From CAZMVY01 sp964617875 (lineage in GTDB: Bacteria; Planctomycetota; Phycisphaerae; UBA1845; PWPN01), in the NCBI GenBank assembly GCA_964617875.1, contig CAZUAI010000066.1:1-30914 (forward strand): a stretch of 30,914 nt of DNA, given 5' to 3'. The translations under genes were made by a program, and so were the position numbers. Below, piece by piece: positions 6,608-15,717 of the stretch. The notes under the pieces were generated by a model. It was given only the letters and a program-made list of their open reading frames with translations. It had not been told where the DNA came from and did no database searches. Numbering within the stretch: the stretch's first letter is position 1; each line of letters starts with the position of its first letter.

Positions 6608-8749
6608 ATGCCGGCGGTAATCACGTTTGCGCATCCGGCGATGCTTGCCGGGCTGGTTCTGGTCGTGCTGCCCGTACTCATTCACCTGGTGCATCGGGGA
6701 CGGCCTCGGGTGCTCGTGTTTCCGACGGTCCGGTTCCTGCGCGAGGCAACGACGTCGCAGCCTCGGATTCGACGATGGCGGCACGTCGTTCTGATGATTC
6801 TGCGGTGCGGGTTCGTTGCGTGTCTGGCGGTGGCATTCGCACGGCCGCAATGGTTCCGATCGGCCGGGGCGGCGGCCGACGTCGATCGCGAGACACTGGC
6901 GGTGCTCGTGCTCGATGTGAGCGCGTCGATGGGCTACGCGGACTCGCCGGTCGCCATGATGGATCAGGCCGTTGCGCGCGCGGGCGCGATCCTCGACGGG
7001 CTCGAACCGGCGCGGGGGGACCGGGCAAGCGTGATTCGCGCGGGGGTTGCGGCGCGGGCCTTATCCTTCAGCCCCACGTCGGACTTCACGAGGCTCAGGC
7101 GGCAAGTGGAATCGCTTCGGGCTACCGCGGAGCGGACCGACGCGGGCGGCTCGCTCGCTGTCGCCGCGAGCCAACTCCAGAGCGGTGGCGCGTTGCGGAA
7201 GGAACTGCACATCATCAGCGACTTCCAGCGCACGAGCTGGGCGGACGCCGACCTCGCGGGGCTGCCGGCGGATGTCCGCGTGATCCTCCACCGTATTGCG
7301 CCGCGTGGAGACCGGCCGAACGCCGGAATCGCGGATATCCGGGTTCATCCGCCCCAGCCGATCCTGGGCGGGCGGTGCCGTGTCGGCGTACACGTGGTGA
7401 ACCGTTCGCCGGCTGCCGAGCGGCGCGACGTCGTCCTTCGGGCGAGCGACGGGCGAGAATGGCGGCAGAGGGGTGTCCTGTTGCCGGCGATTGAGTCGGT
7501 GGTTGTGTCGTTCGATGTGTCGTTCGAACAGCCGGGTGTGTGGGAGTTGACGGCGGAAATCACGCCGGATCACCTGGCGATCGACGATCGACGCTACGCC
7601 GTGGTGCATGTCGTGTCGCGGATGCCCATCGTGCTGTGCACGGACGCGAACCTTGATGAGGGTGTGACGTCGGGCTACCTGCTCGCGCGGGCGCTGTCGC
7701 CGTTTGCGGAAGGGCAGGGGGGGATCGACTTGCGTGTTGCGCGTGGGGGCGATCTGGGGCCGCCCGTGCTTGCGGGGGCGGAGGTCGTTGTGCTCGATGC
7801 GTCGGGGGCGCTCTCATCGGCGGGGCTTGGTGCGTTGCGGGAGTTCATCCAGGGTGGGGGGGGCGTGGTCGTCTTTCTGGGGCCGGGGGCGGCGGCGGAG
7901 AACCTGATTGCCCTGGGCGGCGGGGGGGGCGATGCGTCCCTGCTGCCCTTCGTGCCGGGGGCGATGCGGGGGGCGGCGGGCGGCGCGTCTGTCGAGGGTC
8001 TGCCCTCGTCCGACTCCTCTCTGAGGAGGCGTGGGGTTTCGGTGGAAGTCACTGACCCGGGGCATCCGCTCTTGCGTTCGCTGGCTGCGGGCGACGGTCG
8101 GCTGCTTGGCGATGTGCGGATCTATCGTCATTACGCGACGTCGCCCGGGCGCACGGGCGTGCCGCCGGCGGCCGCGCTCAGCAGCGGTGATGCGGCGATC
8201 GGCGTCGCGTCGATCGGTGCGGGCACGCTGGTCGTGTGCAACATCTCGCCGGACCCGGACTGGAGCGATGTGGCCCGGCACGCCGTGTTCCCAGGGCTTG
8301 TGCATCAATTCGTCGAATTCTCGCGGCCTCGGCAACGGACGGTGCCGGAACCGTGTGCGGGTGAGCCCGCGGTGGTGCGATGGCGGACGGATGGCCAGCT
8401 GTCGGCCGTCGAGATTCGCGATCCGGGCGGCGAGCGGGTCCATGCCACAGTTCGACGAGAGGGGCCCACGGCGGTGGTCGAATTGCCCGGCGGGGCGGGG
8501 CCGGGCTACTGCCGCATCTACTCCGACGGCCGGCTTGTCGAGAGTGTCGCCGTCAACGTGGACCCGCGAGAATCGGACCTCGCCGCCGTGAACCTCGATG
8601 CTGTCGGATCGGCCGGGCCCCGCGCGACGTCGGTTGTTGATGCGGGCACGGTCGATCGTCGCGGTCGGCCGTTGTGGCATTGGGCGATGACGGCGGCGTT
8701 GTGCCTGCTGGCCTGCGAGCTGTTGTGCCTCGCGTACTGGAGGAGCTAG
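6608..8749 (+). CDS. BatA-type membrane protein with von Willebrand factor A domain
   Basis: The 713-residue protein has an N-terminal BatA/aerotolerance domain (about 1-80) with helix 1 at about 14-28 and helix 2 at about 60-78. The motif FAHPAMLAGL...PVLIHLVHR...VFPTVRFL is typical of its start. A vWA domain follows with the MIDAS motif DVSAS (103-107) and a matching later Thr (about 177). A Gly-rich amidotransferase-like region comes next, and a final membrane helix ends LCLLACELLCLAYW. Such proteins sit with MoxR ATPase and DUF58 genes and may form an envelope chaperone or scaffold. Start 6608 fits the family; a GTG at 6569 is possible and no good ribosome site was seen for either. The stop nearly abuts the next gene. 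Two runs of eight G (7856-7863 and 7922-7929) lie in frame in Gly codons. Confidence 0.85.
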   Translation: MPAVITFAHPAMLAGLVLVVLPVLIHLVHRGRPRVLVFPTVRFLREATTSQPRIRRWRHVVLMILRCGFVACLAVAFARPQWFRSAGAAADVDRETLAVLVLDVSASMGYADSPVAMMDQAVARAGAILDGLEPARGDRASVIRAGVAARALSFSPTSDFTRLRRQVESLRATAERTDAGGSLAVAASQLQSGGALRKELHIISDFQRTSWADADLAGLPADVRVILHRIAPRGDRPNAGIADIRVHPPQPILGGRCRVGVHVVNRSPAAERRDVVLRASDGREWRQRGVLLPAIESVVVSFDVSFEQPGVWELTAEITPDHLAIDDRRYAVVHVVSRMPIVLCTDANLDEGVTSGYLLARALSPFAEGQGGIDLRVARGGDLGPPVLAGAEVVVLDASGALSSAGLGALREFIQGGGGVVVFLGPGAAAENLIALGGGGGDASLLPFVPGAMRGAAGGASVEGLPSSDSSLRRRGVSVEVTDPGHPLLRSLAAGDGRLLGDVRIYRHYATSPGRTGVPPAAALSSGDAAIGVASIGAGTLVVCNISPDPDWSDVARHAVFPGLVHQFVEFSRPRQRTVPEPCAGEPAVVRWRTDGQLSAVEIRDPGGERVHATVRREGPTAVVELPGGAGPGYCRIYSDGRLVESVAVNVDPRESDLAAVNLDAVGSAGPRATSVVDAGTVDRRGRPLWHWAMTAALCLLACELLCLAYWRS

Positions 8750-8776
8750 TGCCGATCCCGGCCGGACACGTTCGTC

Positions 8777-8823
8777 GTGGTGCAGGCATCCTGCCTGCGA
8801 TTGAGGGCAGGCTGGCGGCCTGC
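8777..8823 (+). repeat. Dispersed hairpin repeat, copy A
   Basis: The unit begins GTGGTGCAGGC. It folds through an outer GCAGGC/GCCTGC (8782-8787 and 8818-8823) and an inner CCTGCC/GGCAGG (8790-8795 and 8806-8811). Its first 22 bases match 27358-27379 in reverse complement at 19 of 22 positions. It lies between the BatA gene stop and the first ATG of the next gene. Similar pieces, translating as GILPA..., recur in planctomycete genomes as I recall; this was not checked by search. Confidence 0.6.
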
Positions 8824-8829
8824 GCCGCC

Positions 8830-11211
8830 ATGGGCCATGGCGCTTTTCTCGGGCACGGTGTCGGCGGGTTCGCACTGGGGGAAGTTGTTCTGCAGCCGCC
8901 GACGGCAGCGTGGCGCATCCTGTCGGCGGGGGCGTTGCTCGTGCTCGTGGCCTGGTGGGCCTATCGGCGGACGGCAGGACTGTCACGCGCGGGACGACGG
9001 GTTCTCGCGGGGCTTCGTCTGGCGGCAATCGTCGTACTGACGGTGGTCCTGCTCGGGCCGTCGGCGGCGCGGTGGTCTTCGACGACAGAGGGGCGCCGCA
9101 CGCTTGTTCTCGCGATGGACACATCGGCGAGTTTCGGTACGAAAGATGTGAACGGCCGATCACGCTTCGACGTCGCGCGGCAGACCTGGCTGGCCCCCGG
9201 GCTGATCGAGAGACTGCGCGGGCAATTCGATCTGCGCTTCTTTCGGTACGATGCGGAGGTTGCGGCGACCGGGCCGGGGCCGCTGGCGGAGCTGCGCGAG
9301 CCGACGGGCCGGCAGACGTATCTGGCGTCCGCCGTCACGCGGCTGCTGGAAACGGAGTTCGTCGGCGGGGTTCGGGCCGCCGGGGTGCTGCTGATCGGCG
9401 ACGGGCACGAGACGGGTTTCGGCGATCCGGCAGCGGTCGGCGAGGCGGCCGGGCGGCGCGGCGTGCCGATCTGGACAAGCTGCTTCGGTGGAAGCCGCGC
9501 GGTGCGCGACCTGGCGGTGCGGGCGCCCGCCGGGCCGGTGTCCTTGTTCACGGGCCAGACGGGACGGCTCGCGGCGAGTGTGTCCCAGACGGGTTTCGGA
9601 TCCGAAGAGGCCCGCGTGACGCTTCTTCGCGATGGCCGGCCGGTTCAGGAACGGGTTGTCGCGTTCGACTCGCGGACGGTGGCGGATGCATCGTTCGACA
9701 TCCGCGAGGATCGGCCGGGCGTATACGCATACGAGATCCACGTCGAGCCCCTGCCCGGCGAGGGCGACGCCGGCAACAATACGCGCGCTGTCTTCGTGCG
9801 TGTGAGCAACGAGCGGATCAAGGTGCTGCTCGTCGAGGGTGAGCCATACTGGGACACGAAGTTTCTCGCGCAGTCGCTCCGCGCGGATCCGCAGATCGAA
9901 CTGACGCAGATCGTGGCGTACGGCTCCAATCGCTGGCGGATCATCCTGCCGCCGGCGGAGCCGGAATCGCAGACGCGACCCTCGATGACGACACCGCCGG
10001 CCCTCGCCGCGTCCATCCCGCGCAGCAGGGCCGAGCTGTTCGCGTACGACGTCCTCATCCTGGGCAAGGGCCTCCTGCGGTTCCTGCCGCCCGAGCGTCT
10101 GCCGCTCCTGAAGGAGTACCTCGACGCCCGCGGGGGCGGCATCGTGTTCGCCCGCGGAAGGGCGTACGACCCCACCGAAGCCGGGGCGGCCGACGCGGCG
10201 GCGGCGCTCGCCCCGCTGGAGCCCGCCGTTTGGGGCGAGGAGTATGTGCGCGAACTGCGACTCGACCTGACGGACGAAGGACGGCAGCACCCGGCGTTCG
10301 GGTTCCTGCGCAGCGACGCGGCGCAGGGAATGACGTTCCCCACGGCCGGGAAACCGACGGTGCTTGCGGGCGACGTGGTCCTGCGCGAGCTGCCGGGGCT
10401 GATCGGCGCGGTTCGGATCCAGCGTGAAAAGGCGGCCGCGCTCGTGCTTGCGCGGGCAGGGCTCGCGGAAGGGGTGCAATCAGCCCGCGAGGCATCGATG
10501 GCGGCGCTGGCTTATCAGAACCACGGGCGCGGCCGCGTGGTCAGCGTCCTGGGCGAGGGGCTGTGGCGGTGGGCGATGCCGTCGGTATTGGAGCAGGCGG
10601 AGCGGAGGGCCTCGCCGTTCGACGAGTTCTGGCGGCGAATGGTGCGTTGGCTGGCGACGGGGGCGGAGTTTCTTCCGGGGCAGGATGTGTCGCTCACCAT
10701 CGCCCGTTTTCCGGAGCGGCCGGGGGACGAGGCCGGCATCGAGGTACGGTTGAAGTACCCGGCGGCACGGGAGATCGCGGCGGCCCTGACGGCAATCGGT
10801 CCCGACGGCGGCGTGCAGGCACTCGCGATCGACCGGGCGAACGAGGGCGCGGGCCTGTTGCGGTCGTCGTTCCGACCGGAGCGGCAGGGTATGTATCGCG
10901 TCCGGCTCACCACGCCGGAGATGACGCCGGCGGAGCTGGAAACGCGGTTTTGCGTGTACGAAGACTCAACCGAGTCGATCGACACGTCCGCCGATCCGGA
11001 GGCGATGCGGACGCTCGCCGAGCGGTCCGGCGGGCAGGTCATCGCGGCGTCCGATGCGGGTCGGCTGCCGGCGATGCTCGATGAGGCCGCGTCGGCGCGG
11101 GACGCCCGGCCGACGATCGTGCCGGCATGGGACCGCCCGTGGGTGTTTGCGGCGATCGTGACGCTGCTCAGTGCGGAGTGGTACCTTCGCCGGCGGTCCG
11201 GCGTGCCGTGA
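8830..11211 (+). CDS. Large membrane protein with vWA domain and amidotransferase-like domain
   Basis: The protein has about 793 residues from this start. Two N-terminal helices (about 31-45 and 60-78) precede a vWA domain with MIDAS DTSAS (97-101) and a downstream IGDGHET. Ig-like beta segments follow. A flavodoxin-like, class I amidotransferase-like region starts near 330 (IKVLLVEGEPYWDTKFLAQ), and one helix lies at the C-terminus. It pairs with the preceding BatA-like gene as in planctomycete MoxR/DUF58/BatA clusters, probably acting in the membrane and periplasm as a partner. The start is uncertain. A GTG at 8749 overlaps the upstream TAG, but residues from there are encoded by a dispersed repeat, so the ATG at 8830 is preferred. 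No catalytic amidotransferase Cys is obvious, suggesting a binding role. Confidence 0.8.
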   Translation: MGHGAFLGHGVGGFALGEVVLQPPTAAWRILSAGALLVLVAWWAYRRTAGLSRAGRRVLAGLRLAAIVVLTVVLLGPSAARWSSTTEGRRTLVLAMDTSASFGTKDVNGRSRFDVARQTWLAPGLIERLRGQFDLRFFRYDAEVAATGPGPLAELREPTGRQTYLASAVTRLLETEFVGGVRAAGVLLIGDGHETGFGDPAAVGEAAGRRGVPIWTSCFGGSRAVRDLAVRAPAGPVSLFTGQTGRLAASVSQTGFGSEEARVTLLRDGRPVQERVVAFDSRTVADASFDIREDRPGVYAYEIHVEPLPGEGDAGNNTRAVFVRVSNERIKVLLVEGEPYWDTKFLAQSLRADPQIELTQIVAYGSNRWRIILPPAEPESQTRPSMTTPPALAASIPRSRAELFAYDVLILGKGLLRFLPPERLPLLKEYLDARGGGIVFARGRAYDPTEAGAADAAAALAPLEPAVWGEEYVRELRLDLTDEGRQHPAFGFLRSDAAQGMTFPTAGKPTVLAGDVVLRELPGLIGAVRIQREKAAALVLARAGLAEGVQSAREASMAALAYQNHGRGRVVSVLGEGLWRWAMPSVLEQAERRASPFDEFWRRMVRWLATGAEFLPGQDVSLTIARFPERPGDEAGIEVRLKYPAAREIAAALTAIGPDGGVQALAIDRANEGAGLLRSSFRPERQGMYRVRLTTPEMTPAELETRFCVYEDSTESIDTSADPEAMRTLAERSGGQVIAASDAGRLPAMLDEAASARDARPTIVPAWDRPWVFAAIVTLLSAEWYLRRRSGVP

Positions 11212-11343
11212 CGTGCGGGTTTCGGCCGGGCGCGGACGGCGGCAGACGAGGCATCGAGAGCGGACCGGCGGGCGATGAGCGGCTGGAACGGCGCGAGCGG
11301 TTCCTGGCGCTCTCTCGGCGGGGTCCTCGCCTGCGTTTCGGGC

Positions 11344-13299
11344 TCATTCCACGTCAAACCACATCCAGACGATCATCTTCGAGTCATCGCGGTTGGCCCA
11401 GGCGTAGTAGGGGATCGCGCGGAACGTTGCCGTTCGGATGACCGGCAGCCCTGCGGGTTTCGCGCGGCGATAGAGCGGGCCGGATGTGTTTGAGTAATCC
11501 AGCCATTTGCCGTCGAACGACAGCGCGACCACGCCGCCGAGCAGATCCGGCCTGGGCGTGATTTTCACCCGCGGGTCGTCGGAGTCCAGATTGGGCGGTG
11601 CGATTGCGTTGAGGACATCGGTGCCGGGGTTGTCGGTGCTTTCCAGACAATACACGACCGGGCCGCGGCTCAGAGCGAGGCGGCCGCGGTTGTCTCGCAC
11701 GCGCGGATCGGACACGAGCACGGTGACGGGCATCGGGAGGTTCAACTCGATCGTGTCGCCCGGCTCCCACGTTCGCTTGATTTCGCAGTAAGTGCCGGGC
11801 CTGACGGCGACGCCGACGGGCTTGCCGTTGACCGAGACGGACGGCGTGCGGCACCAGCCGGGGATGCGGAGGAACACGCCGAACTCGCCGGCCTTCTCGG
11901 GGGCGACGGTCAGCGCGACCTTGCCGTCCCACGGATATCGCGTCTGCTGCGTGAGTCTGAGTTTCGCGCCGTTCTCCAGTCGCCAGTCGAGTTCGTTGTT
12001 GTCGTAGAGGTGTACCCACACACCGGCCGGGCTGGTGCTGTAGATGCAGCCGGGCAGCGACGCGATCGTCCGTTCGACGTTCGGCGGACAGCACGTGCAG
12101 CCGTACCATTGCTGGCGGCGGTGACCGCCGGCCGACTCGAGCGGGTTGACGTAGAAGTACTCGGTGCCGTTGAGCGATACGCCGGAGAGGAAGCCGTTGT
12201 AGAGCCCCGTCTCGAACCAGTCGGCGAAGCGGGCTTCCGCGGTGACGGCGAGCATGCGCCAGTTCATCATCATGGCGGCGATGGCGGCGCAGGTTTCGGC
12301 ATACGCGGAGTCGTTGGGAAGCTGGAAGGCCTTGCCGAAGGCTTCGTTGCCGTGCGTCGCGCCGATGCCGCCGGTGACGTAGATCTTGCAACCCACCATG
12401 TCGGTCCACAGCCGTTCGGCCGCGTCCATGTAGGGCTTCCTGCCCGTCTCGGCGTAGGAATCGACGGCCCCGCAGCAACGGTAGCCGGCGCGGACGGCGT
12501 GGCCCTCGATCGTCGTCATGTCGGCGAACTTCTGCACGTCGGTGAAGAACCCGCTCAGGTCGAGGTACGCCCGATTGCCCGTCGTCCGATAGAGTTCGAC
12601 GAGGGCCATCTCGACCTCGGGGTGGCCGTCGGCCTGTTCGATCCTGCCGGGGCCGAACGTCTTTGTCATATAGTCGGCATAGCGGATGGCGGCGTCGAGG
12701 AGCTTCCGATCGCCGGTGGCGCGGTGGTGGGCGACGGCGGCCTGGAACAGGTGGCCGGCGCAGTACAGCTCGTGCTCCCAGGCCAGGTTCGAGAACCGTT
12801 TGTCGGCGCGGTCGTCGACGAAATACGTGTTGAGGTAGCCATCCTTGCCCTGGATGGCGACGACCTCGTCGATGATCCTGTCGAGCATCGTGCGGATGGC
12901 GCGGTCGTCCACGGATTGCAGCACGAAGGCACATGCCTCCATCCACTTGTAGAGGTCGGAATCGGTGAAGAACGGCCCACGGCGGTCGCATGCCTTGCGG
13001 CCGGAGACGCGGCGGAAGTTGTCCACCACGCCGTGGTGCTCGAGCAGTTCGAGGAGCTTCGGGATGCCCTTGAGCCGGTTGGCCTCCATGCGGGGAAGCC
13101 AGAACCCGTCCTTCATCTTCACGGCGCGGATCGGCACGGCGTGGAGCCTGGCATTCGGGCTCATCGACGTGTCCACGATGCCCGCGTTGCGCCAATCGGG
13201 TTCGGCGGCGTTCGTGACGTTGTTGACGGCGAGCGCGATGAGTGCGGTCAGGACGATTCGCGGCGCGAGCCGCGTTGTTTCGTGCCGGCGGTCGAGCAT
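11344..13299 (-). CDS. Beta-L-arabinofuranosidase, GH127 (DUF1680)
   Basis: The 651-residue enzyme, exported by an N-terminal signal (about 12-31), releases beta-linked L-arabinofuranose from plant glycans. The (alpha/alpha)6-barrel domain covers about 55-440 and beta-sandwich domains fill the rest. Residues matching the characterised Bifidobacterium HypBA1 are present: E319 (acid/base position), E335 and C337 in AETCAA, and C403 and C404 in GCTCCPP, which form the Zn-thiolate centre with C403 as nucleophile. The ATG at 13299 has GAGGAGG about 8 nt upstream, and a TTGTCA-N17-CATAAT promoter precedes it. The open frame extends far upstream antisense to the next gene; that part is an artefact of GC bias. 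It is divergent from a three-gene glycosidase operon. Activity is well supported; the natural glycan is inferred. Confidence 0.93.
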   Translation of the reverse strand: MLDRRHETTRLAPRIVLTALIALAVNNVTNAAEPDWRNAGIVDTSMSPNARLHAVPIRAVKMKDGFWLPRMEANRLKGIPKLLELLEHHGVVDNFRRVSGRKACDRRGPFFTDSDLYKWMEACAFVLQSVDDRAIRTMLDRIIDEVVAIQGKDGYLNTYFVDDRADKRFSNLAWEHELYCAGHLFQAAVAHHRATGDRKLLDAAIRYADYMTKTFGPGRIEQADGHPEVEMALVELYRTTGNRAYLDLSGFFTDVQKFADMTTIEGHAVRAGYRCCGAVDSYAETGRKPYMDAAERLWTDMVGCKIYVTGGIGATHGNEAFGKAFQLPNDSAYAETCAAIAAMMMNWRMLAVTAEARFADWFETGLYNGFLSGVSLNGTEYFYVNPLESAGGHRRQQWYGCTCCPPNVERTIASLPGCIYSTSPAGVWVHLYDNNELDWRLENGAKLRLTQQTRYPWDGKVALTVAPEKAGEFGVFLRIPGWCRTPSVSVNGKPVGVAVRPGTYCEIKRTWEPGDTIELNLPMPVTVLVSDPRVRDNRGRLALSRGPVVYCLESTDNPGTDVLNAIAPPNLDSDDPRVKITPRPDLLGGVVALSFDGKWLDYSNTSGPLYRRAKPAGLPVIRTATFRAIPYYAWANRDDSKMIVWMWFDVE

Positions 13300-13626
13300 C
13301 TGTGTGCCTCCTCGAAAAGACGCCTTCGGCAAACCGGCTGGATTATGGCGGAGGTGTTCGTGTGTGACAAGGCGGGGCTGTCGTGCGTGGTCGTGATTGC
13401 GCGTGTGGAGCCACGGTGTCGGGAGCCGTGGAAATCCGGGAAGAGAGGCATCCGCCGCCCCCTGCGGGCCTTCCGAAAGAACGCCGCTCCCGCTGCGGGA
13501 ACAGCCCCGCACGCTTGCCGTGCCGGCGACGAGGCGGTAGGGTGCTGTCGGGAATGCGGCAGGTCCGCCCGCCGTCGCGGGTCTCGACCGTGCCCTCCGT
13601 GGTTGCATAACCGGGGAGGCCCTGGA
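13300..13626. other. Divergent intergenic region between GH127 and the glycosidase operon
   Basis: No gene is seen in these 327 bp. It contains the GH127 promoter (13342-13370), a hairpin CCACGG/CCGTGG (13411-13416 and 13426-13431), a short CCCG/CGGG hairpin near 13488, and the GGGGAGG ribosome site (13613-13619) of the plus-strand operon. A shared regulator binding here is possible but no operator was recognised. Confidence 0.5.
13342..13370 (-). promoter_or_regulatory. Promoter TTGTCA-N17-CATAAT for GH127 gene
   Basis: On the minus strand TTGTCA (13370-13365) and CATAAT (13347-13342) are separated by 17 bp, each matching consensus at 5 of 6 positions. The predicted start near 13335 leaves a leader of about 35 nt carrying the GAGGAGG ribosome site. 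Confidence 0.6.
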
Positions 13627-15717
13627 ATGCGGTTGGTCCGTTTCTTGCGCGGGTGGCACCATGAGGAATGGGGGCCCGCGGCGTTTGCCGCGGTGGTGGT
13701 GTTGGCTGTGGCGGCGCCGGCCTGGGGAGCGCCGGAGGTCCTCGGGGCATACTACCGGCCGGATGAGGCGTTTCCCGAGTTCACGCGTTTCTGGCGTGAG
13801 CGGGAGCCGGAAGAGGCGGGTGTCGGCGACGCCACGGCAGCGGCGCGGGAACCCGTTCTCGGCGCGTCCGTCCACGTGCTCGTTCGAAACGCGGGGACGC
13901 AGGACCTTGTGATCGGCGACGTCCTGCTCGAGGGCGTGAGCCTCAAGAGCGCCATCGCATTCTCGGACCAGCGGAAGAACCGCAGGCCGGCGAGCCTCTT
14001 CTTTTCGAAGATCTCCGACGGCGAACGCGAGACGCTCATCCGGGCCGGCGAGCCGATCTGGTGGCGGGTGGACCCGGCGTCCCTCGCGCCCGGTTGTGTC
14101 GGCGAGATCACGGTGCGGCTGCGCTTCGTGCCGAAGGTGCGTGAGCTGCGTCTTGAACTCCGGTACGGGGGGGAAAAGGTCCCCGTGGTCGTGGCCGTGC
14201 GCGAGGCAGCGCCGCGGATCGAGGGCATCAGCTTCACGCCCGGGCTGGATGAGGTGTTCGTCTACCTGAAGCACCCGAAGGCCCCGGGGCAGGCGCCCGC
14301 CCAACTCCGGCTCGACGGCCGGGACGTGATGGGTTCGGCCCGGATCGGCGCGGACCCGAGGATTGCGGTCGTGCCGGTCGTGATCCGGCCGGGCAAAGCA
14401 CTGGACGCGATGTCGCTGCATTGCGTGCATGCGGCGTGGGCGGATGGCAGCAGCGCCACCGCGGGCATTCGGGCGTGGGCCGACGAGTTGGCGTACGGCG
14501 TGTGGGGCGGCCAGCCGGGCGGCGATTCGGACACGGCCGGCGCGCGACGGTACGTGCAGGACCTCCGCGAGCACCACGTCAACGTGCAGATGCCGCAGGT
14601 CGGTTCGGGCATGTTGGCGGCGTTCTACAAAAGCGAAGCCGGCGGGCGCGAATGCGAACGCGCGGGCCTTCGGTTCGTCCTCGGCGACGTCGGCAAGTGG
14701 AACGTCCGTGTGCCCTACGCGTACTTCATCAAGGATGAGCCGGACGCGGCCGACGCGAAGATGACCGGCATGCCCCGGGGCCACGAGATCGGCAGCCTGG
14801 CACAGTGGGTGATCGACGTGGGGCATGATTGGCGGACGAAGGCCCCCTCGGTCCCGCAGACGATCAACGTGGATCTGACGTTCAAGCCGTACAACTACTA
14901 CATCTACGGCCAGGTGCCGGACCTGCTCATGGCCGACCCGTACTATCAGCCGCGGCTGCGCGAGGCGCACTGGAAGCACCCGGAACGCCTGCCGCTTTAC
15001 AGGACGGCGACGTTCGTGAGGGCCATCAGCACGACGCTGCAATCGGCAGCAGCGCCGAAGCCCACCCACATCATTCTGTACGCGAATGCCTACATCGAAA
15101 AGGAGACGAAGCGGCGGTTCCGCTACCCCGCGCCGGAGGAGAAGCGCATCGAGGCGTATTATGCCCTGGGGGCCGGAGCGAAGGGGATCTCGTACTGGTG
15201 GTTCACGCCGGGCGCTCCCGCCCGCGGCATGGGCAGCCAGGACGCCGACGCGAAGCGGCTTTGGCGCGAAGTCGGCCTCATCGGTGCCGAACTGAGGACG
15301 GCGGAGCCGCTGATCCTGCGAAGCTGCCCCGGAGCCGTGCCGGTGAAAGGGCCGGAGGGGTTGCTGGTCCGGTGCCTGCTTGCGGGCCTGGACACGATGA
15401 TCGTGGTCGTTGTGAACGAGCAGCACGTGAATGACGACAAGGGGACGACCGTCACGCCGGTGAACGATGCGGTCATCCGTCTGGCATTGCCGTCATGGCT
15501 TGATGCCGGCGATGCCTTCGAGGTCCAGCCGACGGGCATCAGGCCCGTGGCCGTCGAGCGGCAGGGGGCGGAGGCGGTCCTGCGGCTGGGTACGGTGAAC
15601 GCGACCTGCATGGTGGTGATGACCGCCGACAAGTCGCTGCGCGGGCGGCTCGAGGCGGTCCATGCGAAGCTGGCGCCGAACGTGGCCAGACTGCTTGCGG
15701 GGAGGCCGAACGGATGA
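13627..15717 (+). CDS. Secreted protein of unknown family, glycoside-hydrolase-like
   Basis: The 696-residue protein has a signal peptide of about 36 residues ending near PAWGAPE. Two or three beta-rich segments (about 60-260) precede a TIM-barrel-like region (about 290-570). Suggestive active-site elements are YFIKDEPD with E371, VPDLLMADPYYQP, and KGISYWWFTPG near strand ends, as in barrel glycosidases of the DUF4091 sort. The C-terminus (about 600-680) is again beta-rich. I do not recognise a named GH family. The ATG at 13627 follows GGGGAGG by 7 nt; the frame is open back to 12010 but antisense to GH127, so that part is rejected. It overlaps the fucosidase gene by 4 nt (ATGA), indicating translational coupling and a shared role in glycan breakdown. 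Confidence 0.8.
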   Translation: MRLVRFLRGWHHEEWGPAAFAAVVVLAVAAPAWGAPEVLGAYYRPDEAFPEFTRFWREREPEEAGVGDATAAAREPVLGASVHVLVRNAGTQDLVIGDVLLEGVSLKSAIAFSDQRKNRRPASLFFSKISDGERETLIRAGEPIWWRVDPASLAPGCVGEITVRLRFVPKVRELRLELRYGGEKVPVVVAVREAAPRIEGISFTPGLDEVFVYLKHPKAPGQAPAQLRLDGRDVMGSARIGADPRIAVVPVVIRPGKALDAMSLHCVHAAWADGSSATAGIRAWADELAYGVWGGQPGGDSDTAGARRYVQDLREHHVNVQMPQVGSGMLAAFYKSEAGGRECERAGLRFVLGDVGKWNVRVPYAYFIKDEPDAADAKMTGMPRGHEIGSLAQWVIDVGHDWRTKAPSVPQTINVDLTFKPYNYYIYGQVPDLLMADPYYQPRLREAHWKHPERLPLYRTATFVRAISTTLQSAAAPKPTHIILYANAYIEKETKRRFRYPAPEEKRIEAYYALGAGAKGISYWWFTPGAPARGMGSQDADAKRLWREVGLIGAELRTAEPLILRSCPGAVPVKGPEGLLVRCLLAGLDTMIVVVVNEQHVNDDKGTTVTPVNDAVIRLALPSWLDAGDAFEVQPTGIRPVAVERQGAEAVLRLGTVNATCMVVMTADKSLRGRLEAVHAKLAPNVARLLAGRPNG

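Noticed and set aside
13411..13431. CCACGG/CCGTGG hairpin as an operator
   Set aside because: Short GC-rich inverted repeats are expected by chance here, and no second copy was seen near the other operons.
13584..13611. TCGACC-N16-CATAAC as promoter for the glycosidase operon
   Set aside because: Transcription would start inside the ribosome site GGGGAGG at 13613-13619, so it cannot serve the ATG at 13627 well.
12010..13626. Upstream extension of the plus-strand secreted protein, antisense to GH127
   Set aside because: No domain or signal is visible in the extension. ATG 13627 has a good ribosome site and starts a signal peptide.
11344..15426. A 1360-residue minus-strand frame covering GH127 and the antisense of the next gene
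   Set aside because: Only the part from 13299 down is GH127. The rest is antisense to a gene with a strong ribosome site and signal peptide; the long frame follows from high GC and codon bias.
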